The notes beneath the pieces were generated by a model, which was given only the letters and a program-made list of their open reading frames with translations, ran no database searches and was not told the origin of the DNA. DNA of 41,123 nt from Oscillospiraceae bacterium (lineage in GTDB: Bacteria > Bacillota > Clostridia > Oscillospirales > Oscillospiraceae), in contig WQVH01000016.1 in assembly GCA_009781695.1 (NCBI GenBank), positions 1-41,123 on the forward strand. Direction: 5' to 3'. The translations under genes and the position numbers were made by a program. Below, piece by piece: positions 1 through 8,871 of the stretch (within the stretch, counting starts at the first letter, position 1; every line of letters starts with the position of its first letter).

Positions 1-150
1 ATATACATCATTACTTACTCCGATTTCTCTCGAATTTACATGCTTAGTTTTTCGAGGGTTCGTAGTAACTCTAGCAAAATTTCACTTGCTTGGCGAGATA
101 CCCTTAGATATTGCGCTTACGAACAAGTGGATGAACAAGTAGAAGAATAA
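1..150 (+). CDS. 3' end of an unidentified gene (partial, cut by window start)
   Basis: Frame 1 is open from the first base to a TAA at 148-150, giving 49 residues that end in an acidic, Gln/Glu-rich tail (…YEQVDEQVEE). No start codon or ribosome binding site lies in view, so this can only be the tail of a gene that begins before the window, or a chance open frame. I recognise no family from 49 residues. The hairpin at 179-214 follows 28 bases later, which fits the end of a transcription unit on either strand. Confidence 0.3.
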   Translation: MYIITYSDFSRIYMLSFSRVRSNSSKISLAWRDTLRYCAYEQVDEQVEE

Positions 151-168
151 TTGTAGCGATTAACGATC

Positions 169-214
169 TTAAAAACTCAAACAGGCAGCCATGTAATATG
201 TTGGCTGCCTGTTT
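169..214 (-). terminator. Intrinsic terminator of murC
   Basis: Perfect 13-bp inverted repeat, 179-191 pairing with 202-214 (AAACAGGCAGCCA / TGGCTGCCTGTTT), with a 10-base loop. Read on the minus strand the stem is followed by GAGTTTTTAAG, a short T-tract, about 50 bases past the murC stop. On the plus strand only TTT follows, so it may weakly serve the left-hand gene as well. Confidence 0.75.
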
Positions 215-230
215 GGTAATGATGCACGAA

Positions 231-248
231 AGCGTTGAGAGAGGAAAG
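231..248 (+). repeat. 18-bp GA-rich dispersed repeat, copy a
   Basis: AGCGTTGAGAGAGGAAAG. The identical 18-mer occurs on the minus strand at 39617-39634, and a 16/18 version at 40896-40913. All three copies are intergenic. This copy lies between the murC terminator and the murC stop codon. Confidence 0.6.
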
Positions 249-263
249 AGGAAAATTGAGTGA

Positions 264-1649
264 TCACTCGTCACACATGTCTTCTACCAACATCTCTCCA
301 ACCCGGAAGATATCACCGGCACCCACAGTGAGCACAATATCCCCCTCACGTGCAATAGCCCTTATCTGATCGGTAAGCTCCGGAAAATCGACAAAAGAAT
401 GCGCCCCGGAAACCACCTGAGCCAAATCGTCAGAAGAAATAGAAATATCATCGCTCTCTCTGGCCGCATAAATCGGGGACAGAAAAGTGACATCAGGTCT
501 CTGGAGCTCTCTGGTGAAATCGTCAAATAGCGCCTTAGTTCTTGAGAAAGTATGAGGCTGAAAAGCCAAAATGATGCGCTCATAATCCAGAGACTCTACA
601 GCATCTAAGAGTACTTTAAGCTCATTGGGATGATGGGCATAATCATCATATATATCAGCACCATTAAAAGTCCCCTTATACTCAAACCTCCTGCCCACGC
701 CCTCAAAACCATTTAAACCGCGCTCAATCGCATCAGGCGAAATCCCAACGGCCATCGCAGCGGCAGCGGCAGCTAAGGCATTTTTTAAGTTATGAACACC
801 GGGGATATTCAATTTGATTTTGCAAAAAGGTTGATTATCGTATAAAATGTCCATAGACGGATTGTGTCCGGCAATAGATGCATTCACACCCCGCACTTTC
901 GCACCCTCGCCGAAACCAAAAGTCAGAAGCTCGCGGTGAAGCGGCGTCAAAGTATCCATGGTGTGTGCATCATCGAAATTACACACGATATGTCCGTTTT
1001 CGGGAACCAGGGATGCAAATTTGCGAAAAGAACTTTTTACATGATCAATATCTGTGAAAAAATCAATATGATCAATATCGACATTTAAAATTACGGCAAC
1101 AGTGGGACTAAAGCTATGAAATGAGTTATAATACTCGCAAGATTCGGCCACGATGACCTCGCCCTTGCCAACGCGATAGCCTGATCCGAGAACCGGTAAT
1201 GTTCCGCCAATCATGATGGTCGGATCGGTCTTTGCTGCGAGCAAAATATGTGTCATCATGGAAGTGGTTGTGGTTTTTCCATGTACACCAGCGATACAGA
1301 CCGCATTTTTGTAGCCTCGCATGATATATCCCCACGCTTGGGCACGTTCAAAGACCGGTATACCACACGCTCTGGCGGCATTGATTTCGGCATTATCTTC
1401 CCGGGCTGCCGCTGTGCGAATGATTGATCCGACACCTTCAATATTTTCAACAAAGTGGCCGATTTTAACATCTATGCCCATCGCACGAAGCTTTTTGGTG
1501 GAGGGACTCTCGGCGACATCAGAGCCGCTCACATGTATACCCATGTCATGTAAAATCTCAGCCAGAGGGGACATGGATACACCGCCGATACCTACAAGAT
1601 GTATTTTTTCCCCGCTTTTAATGTGTTGCTCGAACTCGCTAAAATCCAT
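264..1649 (-). CDS. murC: UDP-N-acetylmuramate--L-alanine ligase (MurC)
   Basis: Cytoplasmic Mur ligase that adds L-alanine to UDP-N-acetylmuramic acid with ATP, the first amino-acid step of peptidoglycan precursor synthesis. The 461-residue length is normal for MurC. The N-terminal Rossmann part has the MurC-type glycine motif (HLVGIGGVSMSPLA, residues 17-30). The Mur ligase P-loop GVHGKTTTTS is at 121-130, followed by the ESCEYYNSF segment and NVDIDHIDFF, which matches the DxDH metal/ATP region. The C-terminal domain holds YDDYAHHPNEL and FQPHTFSRT, both very typical of MurC. It is monocistronic on the minus strand, divergent from the CPBP gene, with a clear promoter at 1683-1711 and terminator at 169-214. 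Other mur genes are not nearby. Confidence 0.97.
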   Translation of the reverse strand: MDFSEFEQHIKSGEKIHLVGIGGVSMSPLAEILHDMGIHVSGSDVAESPSTKKLRAMGIDVKIGHFVENIEGVGSIIRTAAAREDNAEINAARACGIPVFERAQAWGYIMRGYKNAVCIAGVHGKTTTTSMMTHILLAAKTDPTIMIGGTLPVLGSGYRVGKGEVIVAESCEYYNSFHSFSPTVAVILNVDIDHIDFFTDIDHVKSSFRKFASLVPENGHIVCNFDDAHTMDTLTPLHRELLTFGFGEGAKVRGVNASIAGHNPSMDILYDNQPFCKIKLNIPGVHNLKNALAAAAAAMAVGISPDAIERGLNGFEGVGRRFEYKGTFNGADIYDDYAHHPNELKVLLDAVESLDYERIILAFQPHTFSRTKALFDDFTRELQRPDVTFLSPIYAARESDDISISSDDLAQVVSGAHSFVDFPELTDQIRAIAREGDIVLTVGAGDIFRVGEMLVEDMCDE

Positions 1650-1682
1650 AAAACACCCATTTTTCTAAAGCACTGGTTAACA

Positions 1683-1711
1683 ATTATACTACCGTTAAAT
1701 GCATTTTACAA
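1683..1711 (-). promoter_or_regulatory. Sigma-A-type promoter of murC
   Basis: On the minus strand TTGTAA (1711-1706), 17-base spacer, TATAAT (1688-1683). It sits about 35 bases upstream of the murC start in the 134-base divergent intergenic region. Confidence 0.65.
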
Positions 1712-1783
1712 CAGAAAAAGAGACAAAAAAATCTATCGTAACTAAAGTCCAATTATTCAAAATATGATACACTAGGAGAAATT

Positions 1784-2869
1784 ATGTCTACAGAACCAAC
1801 CGGCAGCACCAGTCATGACGACTTTACAGAATCTCAAATGCCCAATATAGAGCATGGAAAGCCAACCATAGACGACTATAAAATAGTATGTATAAAACTT
1901 GGACTTGTAATGCTTGCGTATTTTATATGCCGCATTATCGGTGCGGTAATTTCAAGTGTGATATGGGGTATGGCAGACAATATTAGCCAAACCGCAGCGT
2001 ATATAATCATCATGAGTCTGACCGTGGTTTTGGTCTATATTATACCGATGCTTTTTACGGCATTTATTTTTAGAAGCTTTTCTTATTATAACATGGGTAG
2101 CGAGACATTTAGAACACTCTATAAAAGAGATAAGCGGCTTGCCAGCGCTCTGGGCACATTCCCGGCGATGTATGGTCTGGGATACGGAGTTGCGCTGCTT
2201 ACCTTACTTGCCTCATTTCTTCTATCCAGAGTGACCGGGGGAGAAACATTTATTTCTGATTTGCTTAGACCCGCAGTGGTTGAACCCGCAACAGGTCTTG
2301 GTAGTGCAATCATGATGGTGTTTATGCTCGTGGTGATTGCACCGGTTTTTGAAGAGGTTTGGGTCAGAGGAATTATGTACGATGCCCTCAAACCATTTGG
2401 TCATGGGATCGCTATTATCATCAGCTCAATACTATTTGGCCTCATGCACGGCAGTTTGTATATGTTGTTTTATACGACTATATTAGGTTTTGCGCTTGGA
2501 TATATCCGTTATGCGACCAATTCATTGCTTATCGTAACGATACTGCATGCGATATTCAATGCCGTAGCAGCAGGGCTGCTATTCTTAATGGCGCTGACGG
2601 ACATCACGCTCGGTGAAAACAGGCTGATTAATACGGTTTCTAATATCTATGTGCTGGCCGTTTTGGTGCTGATTGTTGTCGGGCTTGTTGCATTTATTGT
2701 GCGCATTCCCATAATACGGAAATATAAAATCGAAAATACATGGACGGAAATCAGTGCAGGAAAGAAAATCGCTTTGTTTTTCTTCTCAGTTCCTGTTATA
2801 ATCATGCTTGTTTTTGCATTTAACGAACTTACCGGGCATTGGTTGCTTGGCTTGTTATTGGGGATATGA
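1784..2869 (+). CDS. CPBP family intramembrane metalloprotease (CaaX protease / Abi type)
   Basis: Polytopic membrane protein, 361 residues, with about eight hydrophobic segments. It carries the hallmark motifs of the CPBP family: EEVWVR (E190, E191, R195; EExxxR), FGLMHG with H222, and HAIFNA with H255/N259. In this family these intramembrane residues bind metal and cleave substrates within the bilayer. Known roles include CaaX-like processing, bacteriocin self-immunity and sigma-factor pathway control. The first ~30 residues are polar and cytosolic. SD AGGAGA lies 7 bases before ATG. It is followed after 30 bases by an ABC ATPase and permease, so it may act with that exporter (peptide processing or immunity), but no peptide gene is visible. 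The function is inferred from motifs only. Confidence 0.9.
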   Translation: MSTEPTGSTSHDDFTESQMPNIEHGKPTIDDYKIVCIKLGLVMLAYFICRIIGAVISSVIWGMADNISQTAAYIIIMSLTVVLVYIIPMLFTAFIFRSFSYYNMGSETFRTLYKRDKRLASALGTFPAMYGLGYGVALLTLLASFLLSRVTGGETFISDLLRPAVVEPATGLGSAIMMVFMLVVIAPVFEEVWVRGIMYDALKPFGHGIAIIISSILFGLMHGSLYMLFYTTILGFALGYIRYATNSLLIVTILHAIFNAVAAGLLFLMALTDITLGENRLINTVSNIYVLAVLVLIVVGLVAFIVRIPIIRKYKIENTWTEISAGKKIALFFFSVPVIIMLVFAFNELTGHWLLGLLLGI

Positions 2870-2899
2870 GGGCTTTTATTGGAAAAGTAGGAGTGTGTA

Positions 2900-3877
2900 A
2901 TGCTAAAAATAACCGGACTACAAAAACGCTATAAAGGGTACTCGGTCTTACGCGACCTCAACATGAATGTCGAAAAGGGTGATGTCTACGGATTTATCGG
3001 CACGAACGGATGCGGTAAGACCACAACCATGAATATCATCTGCAATATTATACCTAAAGACAGCGGAGCGATAGCCTTTGAATGCCCGGATGTCAAAATA
3101 GGATTTTTACCTGAATCACCTGCACTTTACGGTTATATGAATGGCTACGAGTATCTTGACTACATAGGTGCATGTTGCGCATATGCAGGCGATATAAAAG
3201 CCCGTACCGCACAAGTGCTGGCGATGACCGGTATGACCGGCAGTGCCGACCGGCTCATCAAAGGCTATTCTCGCGGCATGAACCAAAGAATCGGTATCGC
3301 TGCTGCATTATACTCATCTCCTGATCTGCTGATACTCGATGAGCCGACCTCGGCACTGGATCCGGAAGGTAGGGCAGAGGTGATGGACATTATCCAAAAT
3401 CTTGCCGCTACAGGTGCTACAATCATTTTATGTACGCACATTCTGGCAGATATCGAGCGTGTAGCCAACAAAGTGGGCATACTCCGGAACGGTGTAATGG
3501 CGGTTGAAGGAACGATACAGGATATTAAAAGAAAATTTGCCGTGGGCAATGCGCTGCATATAAAGCTGCGGCACGCACCTGCTGACGATGATCCGCTGCG
3601 TACAATGGAATATGTAGAAAGAAGTGAGATTTGGCACGGAGGAGTTACCCTCTATGCCCGGCCTCATGTCAGTGAAGCGGAGTTTTTTTACAAAACTATA
3701 TCGACACTACATACCCATCGGATCGTACCGGAGTCTATTGAGTTTAAGCGGCTGACCCTTGAGCAAATATATATCGGCATTAACAATGGCGCGCTGGATG
3801 GAAAGCGAGATTTTGATGCGCCCGGCATTCCTGGAGCACATAGCTTGCCTATGCAGCATGGGAGGGACGATTTATGA
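2900..3877 (+). CDS. ABC transporter ATP-binding protein
   Basis: ATPase subunit of an ABC exporter, 325 residues. Walker A is GTNGCGKTT (34-42). The signature is the degenerate YSRGMNQR instead of LSGGQ. Walker B/D-loop is LLILDEPTSALDPEG, followed by the switch histidine in CTH. About 100 residues after the nucleotide-binding domain resemble the C-terminal extension of DrrA/CcmA-like drug or lantibiotic exporters (YxxGNxL group). Its last four bases (ATGA) overlap the start of the permease gene, so the two are translationally coupled. SD GTAGGAG is suitably placed. Substrate unknown. Confidence 0.93.
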   Translation: MLKITGLQKRYKGYSVLRDLNMNVEKGDVYGFIGTNGCGKTTTMNIICNIIPKDSGAIAFECPDVKIGFLPESPALYGYMNGYEYLDYIGACCAYAGDIKARTAQVLAMTGMTGSADRLIKGYSRGMNQRIGIAAALYSSPDLLILDEPTSALDPEGRAEVMDIIQNLAATGATIILCTHILADIERVANKVGILRNGVMAVEGTIQDIKRKFAVGNALHIKLRHAPADDDPLRTMEYVERSEIWHGGVTLYARPHVSEAEFFYKTISTLHTHRIVPESIEFKRLTLEQIYIGINNGALDGKRDFDAPGIPGAHSLPMQHGRDDL

Positions 3878-4713
3878 ATCAGCAAATCAGTGCATCCTTC
3901 AAAAAAGAAAAACTTGCTTTTTTCCGAACAAAGCGCCTTTTGATGCTCATCCTAATCGTTGTAGGTTGGGGTATTCTTGGGCCGGTTCTGCTCAGAGGGC
4001 TCGGTGTGATGATTGATTCGCTTACTCCGGTATATGACGATCTTGGTATGGATGTTTCCGGTATGACGCAGATACTTGCTACCTATGTTTCCACCGGTGT
4101 TGCGTCTTCGATTTCGGATATTACTTCGGTCGGTTTGATTGCTTTTTTGCTCATGATAAATAGTTTTGCAGGTGGGGAACAGAAAAAGCGTTCAATCATG
4201 ATTCCTCGAACATCAGGGCTGAGAAGTACCGGATATCTTTTGCCAAAATATATAATCTATCCGTTGACGGCACTGATTTTGGCTATCGTTGCAGCGTTTG
4301 CCTCTTGGGGTGCATCAGTGTTGGTATTTGAGATAAATGATGTGGCGGTAGGAGGGGTGCTCAGTGCCGGGCTTATAGCCGGTGTGTGCCTTATGTTTTA
4401 TATCTGCATTCATCTGACACTTGGGACTGCTACAGGGCGAGCGGGCATGAGTTCGGTATTGGTGATCATTGTTTCACTTTTGGTTCCGGGTCTATTCAGT
4501 GTGCTCGGCTCGGATTACATATACAATCCATTTCTGATGGGGACGATGGCTGTTTCGGCAATATCGGGTGATGGTATTTTAATGGTCATGAACAGTGAAA
4601 TTGTGATGACATTACTTATTGCTTTAGTGCTTATGGTCATATTTTATTTTTTAGCGCTTTTTGCGCAAAATGCGAAAAAGATAGACAATTCCGGCAATGA
4701 AATAAAGCTTTAG
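3874..4713 (+). CDS. ABC transporter permease (ABC-2 type)
   Basis: 279-residue membrane protein with about six hydrophobic segments and a basic N-terminal cytosolic stretch (FKKEKLAFFRTKR). The first segment is near residues 25-47, followed by an extracytoplasmic loop, then a cluster of five helices, ending in a charged tail (NAKKIDNSGNEIKL). This layout fits ABC-2 type export permeases. The start codon overlaps the ATPase stop, so it is the membrane partner of the gene just upstream. Substrate not deducible; the neighbouring CPBP protease hints at peptide or stress-related export. Confidence 0.85.
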   Translation: MNQQISASFKKEKLAFFRTKRLLMLILIVVGWGILGPVLLRGLGVMIDSLTPVYDDLGMDVSGMTQILATYVSTGVASSISDITSVGLIAFLLMINSFAGGEQKKRSIMIPRTSGLRSTGYLLPKYIIYPLTALILAIVAAFASWGASVLVFEINDVAVGGVLSAGLIAGVCLMFYICIHLTLGTATGRAGMSSVLVIIVSLLVPGLFSVLGSDYIYNPFLMGTMAVSAISGDGILMVMNSEIVMTLLIALVLMVIFYFLALFAQNAKKIDNSGNEIKL

Positions 4714-4729
4714 ACTTGTGTGATCCGGA

Positions 4730-4758
4730 TTGAACAAAAGTACAATTTGTGATATGAT
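4730..4758 (+). promoter_or_regulatory. Sigma-A-type promoter of the ligase-gltX unit
   Basis: TTGAAC (4730-4735), 17-base spacer, TATGAT (4753-4758), about 27 bases before the ATG at 4786. It lies in the 72-base gap after the permease gene, so ligase and gltX can be transcribed independently of the ABC genes. Confidence 0.6.
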
Positions 4759-4785
4759 TACTCAAAATTATTTAAGGAATGTGCA

Positions 4786-6495
4786 ATGAAAATAGAAGCC
4801 CCTTGGCTTGCCTCCTATGGAGATGTCCCACACACGCTTGATTATCCTGACTGCTCAATGGTGCATCAAGTATTCAAGGCCGCCGAAAAGTACCCGGACA
4901 ATATCGCCTATGACTTTTTTGGCTGTACGCAAACCTATCGTAATTTTGCTGAGGAAATTCGTGTCTGTGCAAAGGGGTTGTTGGCGGGGGGAATAAGTGC
5001 CGGTGAGCGGGTAACCATATGTATGCCCAACACACCGCAAGCGGTCATCATGCTCTACGCACTTAATCTGATCGGTGCTGCAGCCAGTTTGATCCATCCG
5101 CTGTCTGTAGAAGAAGAGCAGGTGCGGTATATCAATTCAAGCCGCAGCGTAGCGGTGTTTACGCTAGATCAATTCGGGGACACACTTCAAGCGATACTGC
5201 CCAGAACCACAGCCAAGCTTCTGATTCTGACCGGCGTGGAAGATGGACTCAAAGGTATAAAAAAGCCGCTATATAAGTTGACTAAAGGCAGAGCAATAGA
5301 GCGCAAGTCCACGAGCGGGAATGTTTTACGATTTACAGACTTGATTGAGCGTGGAAAAAGTTATTCCGGTGCACACGATGCAAAGACAAGCGGTGCAGAT
5401 GTTGCAGCAATACTCTATAGCGGAGGGACAACCGGAACATCAAAGGGTGTCATGCTCACAAACCTAAACCTCAATGCGTTGGCGATGCAAACCACGGCAG
5501 CGGGAGACTGTGTGGTTGCGGGCAACAAAATGTTGGCGATCCTTCCGATATTCCACGGTTTTGGATTGGGCGTATGCATTCACACCGCCCTGACAACCGG
5601 CTCAACATCGATACTTATCCCGCAATTTTCACTGAAAACATACGCAAAGCTCCTAAAAAAACAAAAACCGCACTACATTGCGGGTGTGCCTACACTATAT
5701 GAAGCGCTTCTGCGTATGCCGAACATTGATCATCTTGATCTCTCGCAGCTTGAAGGGATTTTTTGCGGTGGAGATACGCTTACGGTTGAGCTTAAAAGTA
5801 AGATAGATGCATTTTTGAAAAAGCATGGCTCCAAGGAGCAAATACGTGAGGGATATGGTCTGACTGAAAGCGTTTCAGCCAATTGTCTGACCCCTCGCAC
5901 ATTTCACAAGGTGGGAAGTATCGGCATACCCTATCCCGATATGTATATCAAGATTGTTAAGCATGGAACACAAGAAAGACTGCCCTTTGGTATCGAAGGA
6001 GAAATCCTCATTTCCGGGCCAACGGTTATGAAAGGTTATGATAACAACCCGGAAGAGACTGCCCAGACACTAAAGTTACATGATGATGGACGCATATGGT
6101 TACATACAGGCGATCTGGGGATGATGGATGAAGAGGGCTTCTTATATTTCCGGCAACGGATCAAAAGACTGATTATTTCATCCGGATTTAATGTCTATCC
6201 GTCGCAGATTGAAAATGTGATTGAAGCGCATGAAAATGTACAAATCAGTTGTGTTATAGCGATACCGGATGATTTTCATATGCAACGGATCAAAGCATTC
6301 ATAGTGCTTCGTGATGGGCTTGAACTGACAGATGAGGTGGCGCAATCAATTTTTGAGCATTGTCAGAAGAATATCGTAAAATATGCGATGCCGCGTGAAT
6401 TTGAATATAGAAAAGAACTGCCCAAAACGCTGATAGGCAAGGTGGCTTATCGCACACTGGAAGAAGAGGAACAGGAGAAGAGACAAAATGGCTAA
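4786..6495 (+). CDS. AMP-dependent acyl-CoA ligase (long-chain fatty acid--CoA ligase type)
   Basis: Adenylate-forming enzyme of the ANL superfamily, 569 residues, predicted to activate a carboxylic acid through an acyl-AMP and transfer it to CoA or another thiol. Visible motifs in order: the phosphate-binding loop YSGGTTGTSKGVML, IFHGFGLGV, the A5 motif GYGLTES, the A7-type LHTGDLGMMDEEGF, the hinge region RQRIKRLIISSGFNVYPSQIE, and the C-terminal catalytic lysine in LPKTLIGKVAYR. There is no signal peptide or membrane segment. It overlaps the gltX start by 8 bases, so the pair is translationally coupled, an odd metabolic partner for a tRNA synthetase. The natural acid substrate cannot be told from the sequence. 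Confidence 0.9.
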   Translation: MKIEAPWLASYGDVPHTLDYPDCSMVHQVFKAAEKYPDNIAYDFFGCTQTYRNFAEEIRVCAKGLLAGGISAGERVTICMPNTPQAVIMLYALNLIGAAASLIHPLSVEEEQVRYINSSRSVAVFTLDQFGDTLQAILPRTTAKLLILTGVEDGLKGIKKPLYKLTKGRAIERKSTSGNVLRFTDLIERGKSYSGAHDAKTSGADVAAILYSGGTTGTSKGVMLTNLNLNALAMQTTAAGDCVVAGNKMLAILPIFHGFGLGVCIHTALTTGSTSILIPQFSLKTYAKLLKKQKPHYIAGVPTLYEALLRMPNIDHLDLSQLEGIFCGGDTLTVELKSKIDAFLKKHGSKEQIREGYGLTESVSANCLTPRTFHKVGSIGIPYPDMYIKIVKHGTQERLPFGIEGEILISGPTVMKGYDNNPEETAQTLKLHDDGRIWLHTGDLGMMDEEGFLYFRQRIKRLIISSGFNVYPSQIENVIEAHENVQISCVIAIPDDFHMQRIKAFIVLRDGLELTDEVAQSIFEHCQKNIVKYAMPREFEYRKELPKTLIGKVAYRTLEEEEQEKRQNG

Positions 6496-7990
6496 TTGGT
6501 TTGCTGATATGGAAAATAAAATCCCACACGGTGCGGTACGCACCCGATTTGCACCGAGTCCGACCGGATACATGCATGTCGGAGGTCTGCGCACAGCGCT
6601 CTATGCATATTTGGTCGCAAAAAAAAGCGGTGGAACCTTCATTCTCAGAATAGAAGACACCGATCAAGCCAGATTTGTCGCAGGTGCAACTGAGATCATC
6701 ATCGACACATTAAACGAAGCCGGACTCAAGTATGATGAAGGCCCGGATATGGGTGGGCCTGTCGCACCTTACACTCAGAGTGAGCGAAAAGAGACTTATC
6801 GGCCATATGCCGAGTTACTTTGTGAAAGAGGCTCAGCATATTACTGCTTCTGCGAGCAAGGGCAAGATGAGAACGATGCGTCAGAAGAAACTGAGGCAGG
6901 TGTGCAACCGTCTGTAAATTACACGATGGAAGCCGACCCTTGCCGCGATTTGCCATACGATGCATCGAAAGTGCGTGTGGAAGCGGGTGCGCCATTTGTC
7001 ATCCGTATGAAAGCCCCGCATGATGGTGAGACCACGGTGCATGATATGGTTTTTGGTGAGGTAACGACTCAAAACAAAACACTGGACGATATGGTGCTAC
7101 TCAAACGAGATGGTATGCCTACATACAACTTTGCCAATGTCATAGATGACCATCTGATGGGCATCACGCATGTACTCAGAGGCAGTGAATACATCAGCTC
7201 CGCACCTAAATATAATCTGCTTTATGAGGCGCTTGGATGGGAAATTCCGGCATATATCACCGTTTCACCGGTGATGCGCAACGCAAAGCAGAAGCTTTCT
7301 AAGCGCCATGGCGATCCGACCTACAATGATCTGATCAATCAAGGCTATTTGCCTGATGCGGTGCTCAATTATGTCGCACTGCTTGGATGGAGTCCCGGCG
7401 GTGAGCGGGAGATGTTCACATTGTCTGAGATGCTGGAAGTCTTTGAAATTTCGGGAATTTCGAAGTCCCCGGCCATATTTGATGTGGAAAAACTCAATCA
7501 TTTCAACAGTGAATATATCCGGGCGATGCCCTTGGAAAAATTTGCAAAACTCGCAGAGCCTTATATACGGCAGGCCGTTAAAAATGAAAAGCTTTCGATT
7601 AAGGCAATCGCCCAAATTCTTCAAGCGCGTTGTGAAAAGCTTGGCGACATACCTGAGAAGATTGACTTTTTTGACCAGTTGCCCGAATATGAAACGGAGC
7701 TCTTTGTACACAAAAAATCGAAAACAGACGAAGCAATTGCTTTAGAGATGTTAAAAGCTGCAAAAGCAGCGCTTGATAAAGTGCAAGTGTGGACTACGGA
7801 GCATATTCATAGTACACTCATTTCGCTTGCAGAGCAACTTGGGGTGAAAAATGCAACGCTGATGTGGCCTGTGCGTATAGCCATAGCGGGTAAAGCTGTA
7901 ACACCAGGCGGTGCAGTTGAAATTTGTCATATTCTTGGGCAAGCGGAGACCTTAAGCCGGATTGATACTGGAATAGAAAAGCTCGCTTAA
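6488..7990 (+). CDS. gltX: Glutamyl-tRNA synthetase
   Basis: Class I aminoacyl-tRNA synthetase that charges tRNA(Glu), and probably tRNA(Gln) in an organism using the amidotransferase route. It has 500 residues, normal length. The HIGH-like motif is in RFAPSPTGYMHVGGLRTALY and the KMSKS-like motif is KLSKRHG. Typical GluRS blocks are FILRIEDTDQAR and GMPTYNFANVIDDHLMGITHVLRG. The C-terminal anticodon-binding helical domain ends near CHILGQAETLSRI. About 20 residues precede the usual start of the catalytic domain (VRTRFAPSP). The ATG at 6488 is kept because AGGAG precedes it within the end of the ligase gene. The 8-base overlap with the ligase implies one mRNA. Confidence 0.97.
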   Translation: MANWFADMENKIPHGAVRTRFAPSPTGYMHVGGLRTALYAYLVAKKSGGTFILRIEDTDQARFVAGATEIIIDTLNEAGLKYDEGPDMGGPVAPYTQSERKETYRPYAELLCERGSAYYCFCEQGQDENDASEETEAGVQPSVNYTMEADPCRDLPYDASKVRVEAGAPFVIRMKAPHDGETTVHDMVFGEVTTQNKTLDDMVLLKRDGMPTYNFANVIDDHLMGITHVLRGSEYISSAPKYNLLYEALGWEIPAYITVSPVMRNAKQKLSKRHGDPTYNDLINQGYLPDAVLNYVALLGWSPGGEREMFTLSEMLEVFEISGISKSPAIFDVEKLNHFNSEYIRAMPLEKFAKLAEPYIRQAVKNEKLSIKAIAQILQARCEKLGDIPEKIDFFDQLPEYETELFVHKKSKTDEAIALEMLKAAKAALDKVQVWTTEHIHSTLISLAEQLGVKNATLMWPVRIAIAGKAVTPGGAVEICHILGQAETLSRIDTGIEKLA

Positions 7991-8120
7991 ATCAAATAAG
8001 ATGACCAAGTGAGCAGCGGGCTGTTGTTGCACTAAGTGCGGCGGGCGATTGCCAAATGCGGTCGAGAGACCGCGAAGTGCGGGCGACTGAACACGAAACC
8101 ACGATTTGGAGGTATTTTGA

Positions 8121-8867
8121 ATGACTAAAACCGTAAAAAATGTTGTGATGGCATTTACACTGCTGTGTGCAATATTTCTTGTGATCTTTGTTGTTGAGCT
8201 GATTTTGGTCAACAGAGAAGCAAGTGAAAATGGTAACGAAGCGATGATATACAATGGGCAAGAGGAGATACCTGGGGAAGAAGAGCCGGAGGAGCCTGAG
8301 CATATAGATATTCCTATCTCAGGCGCAGGCGAAAACGGCGAAAATGGTGATGATGAACCAATGGTTATCCAAGTGCCCGAAGGCAGCAGCAGGTTTGAAT
8401 TACCGATGTTAGTTGATGATATGACACTGCTTGTCTATGCGGACTTGGGTGTATTTGAGTTTCGTGAAGGTGAGTTTGATTGGTGGTTTTATTATAGAGA
8501 AGATGAGATGGCCGCTTTGGAGATTGCATTTGACTTTATCACGCCGCCCGGTGGAATTGATGGGTTGGCAGAGCGATTTTTGTTGGGATATCTCGATGGT
8601 GAAGAGTCTATTGTAGTGGGTGATGGTTATATTAGAAACTCTTCGCTCCGGGGCGTAAAAGTTGCGGGTGAAAATGAGGGTGTCGTATATGAGGCGTGGA
8701 TACACAGCCTTACCGGTAGGACAGAAGATGGTATGGCCGTTGTTTTTGTGATTAGATATGGTACGCAGTCGCAGCGGGATGCGCTTTATTCTATACTGGA
8801 TACGCTCCAGTTGGCTCATACTTGGGCTTTAGAAGCAGATGAGCATGATACTGGGGAAGAGGAATAA
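8121..8867 (+). CDS. Membrane-anchored acidic protein of unknown function
   Basis: I do not recognise this 248-residue protein. One hydrophobic segment (about residues 9-30, no lipobox cysteine) anchors it, presumably N-in/C-out. It is followed by a strongly acidic, Glu/Pro/Gly-rich linker (about 33-80; EEIPGEEEPEEPEHI) and a compact soluble domain of about 160 residues rich in Phe, Tyr and Trp. The domain looks alternating beta, with FELPMLVDDMTLLVY and VVFVIRYGTQSQRDALYSILDTL. A good SD (TTTGGAGGT) precedes the ATG. It follows gltX by 130 bases and ends 4 bases before the MITE. The arrangement is that of a surface-exposed sensory or binding domain; no function is claimed. Confidence 0.8.
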   Translation: MTKTVKNVVMAFTLLCAIFLVIFVVELILVNREASENGNEAMIYNGQEEIPGEEEPEEPEHIDIPISGAGENGENGDDEPMVIQVPEGSSRFELPMLVDDMTLLVYADLGVFEFREGEFDWWFYYREDEMAALEIAFDFITPPGGIDGLAERFLLGYLDGEESIVVGDGYIRNSSLRGVKVAGENEGVVYEAWIHSLTGRTEDGMAVVFVIRYGTQSQRDALYSILDTLQLAHTWALEADEHDTGEEE

Positions 8868-8871
8868 AATA

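Noticed and set aside
8041-8100. Small hairpin GCGGTC-GAGA-GACCGC before the 248-residue protein gene
   Set aside because: Six base pairs without a T-run; too weak to call a terminator or regulatory RNA.
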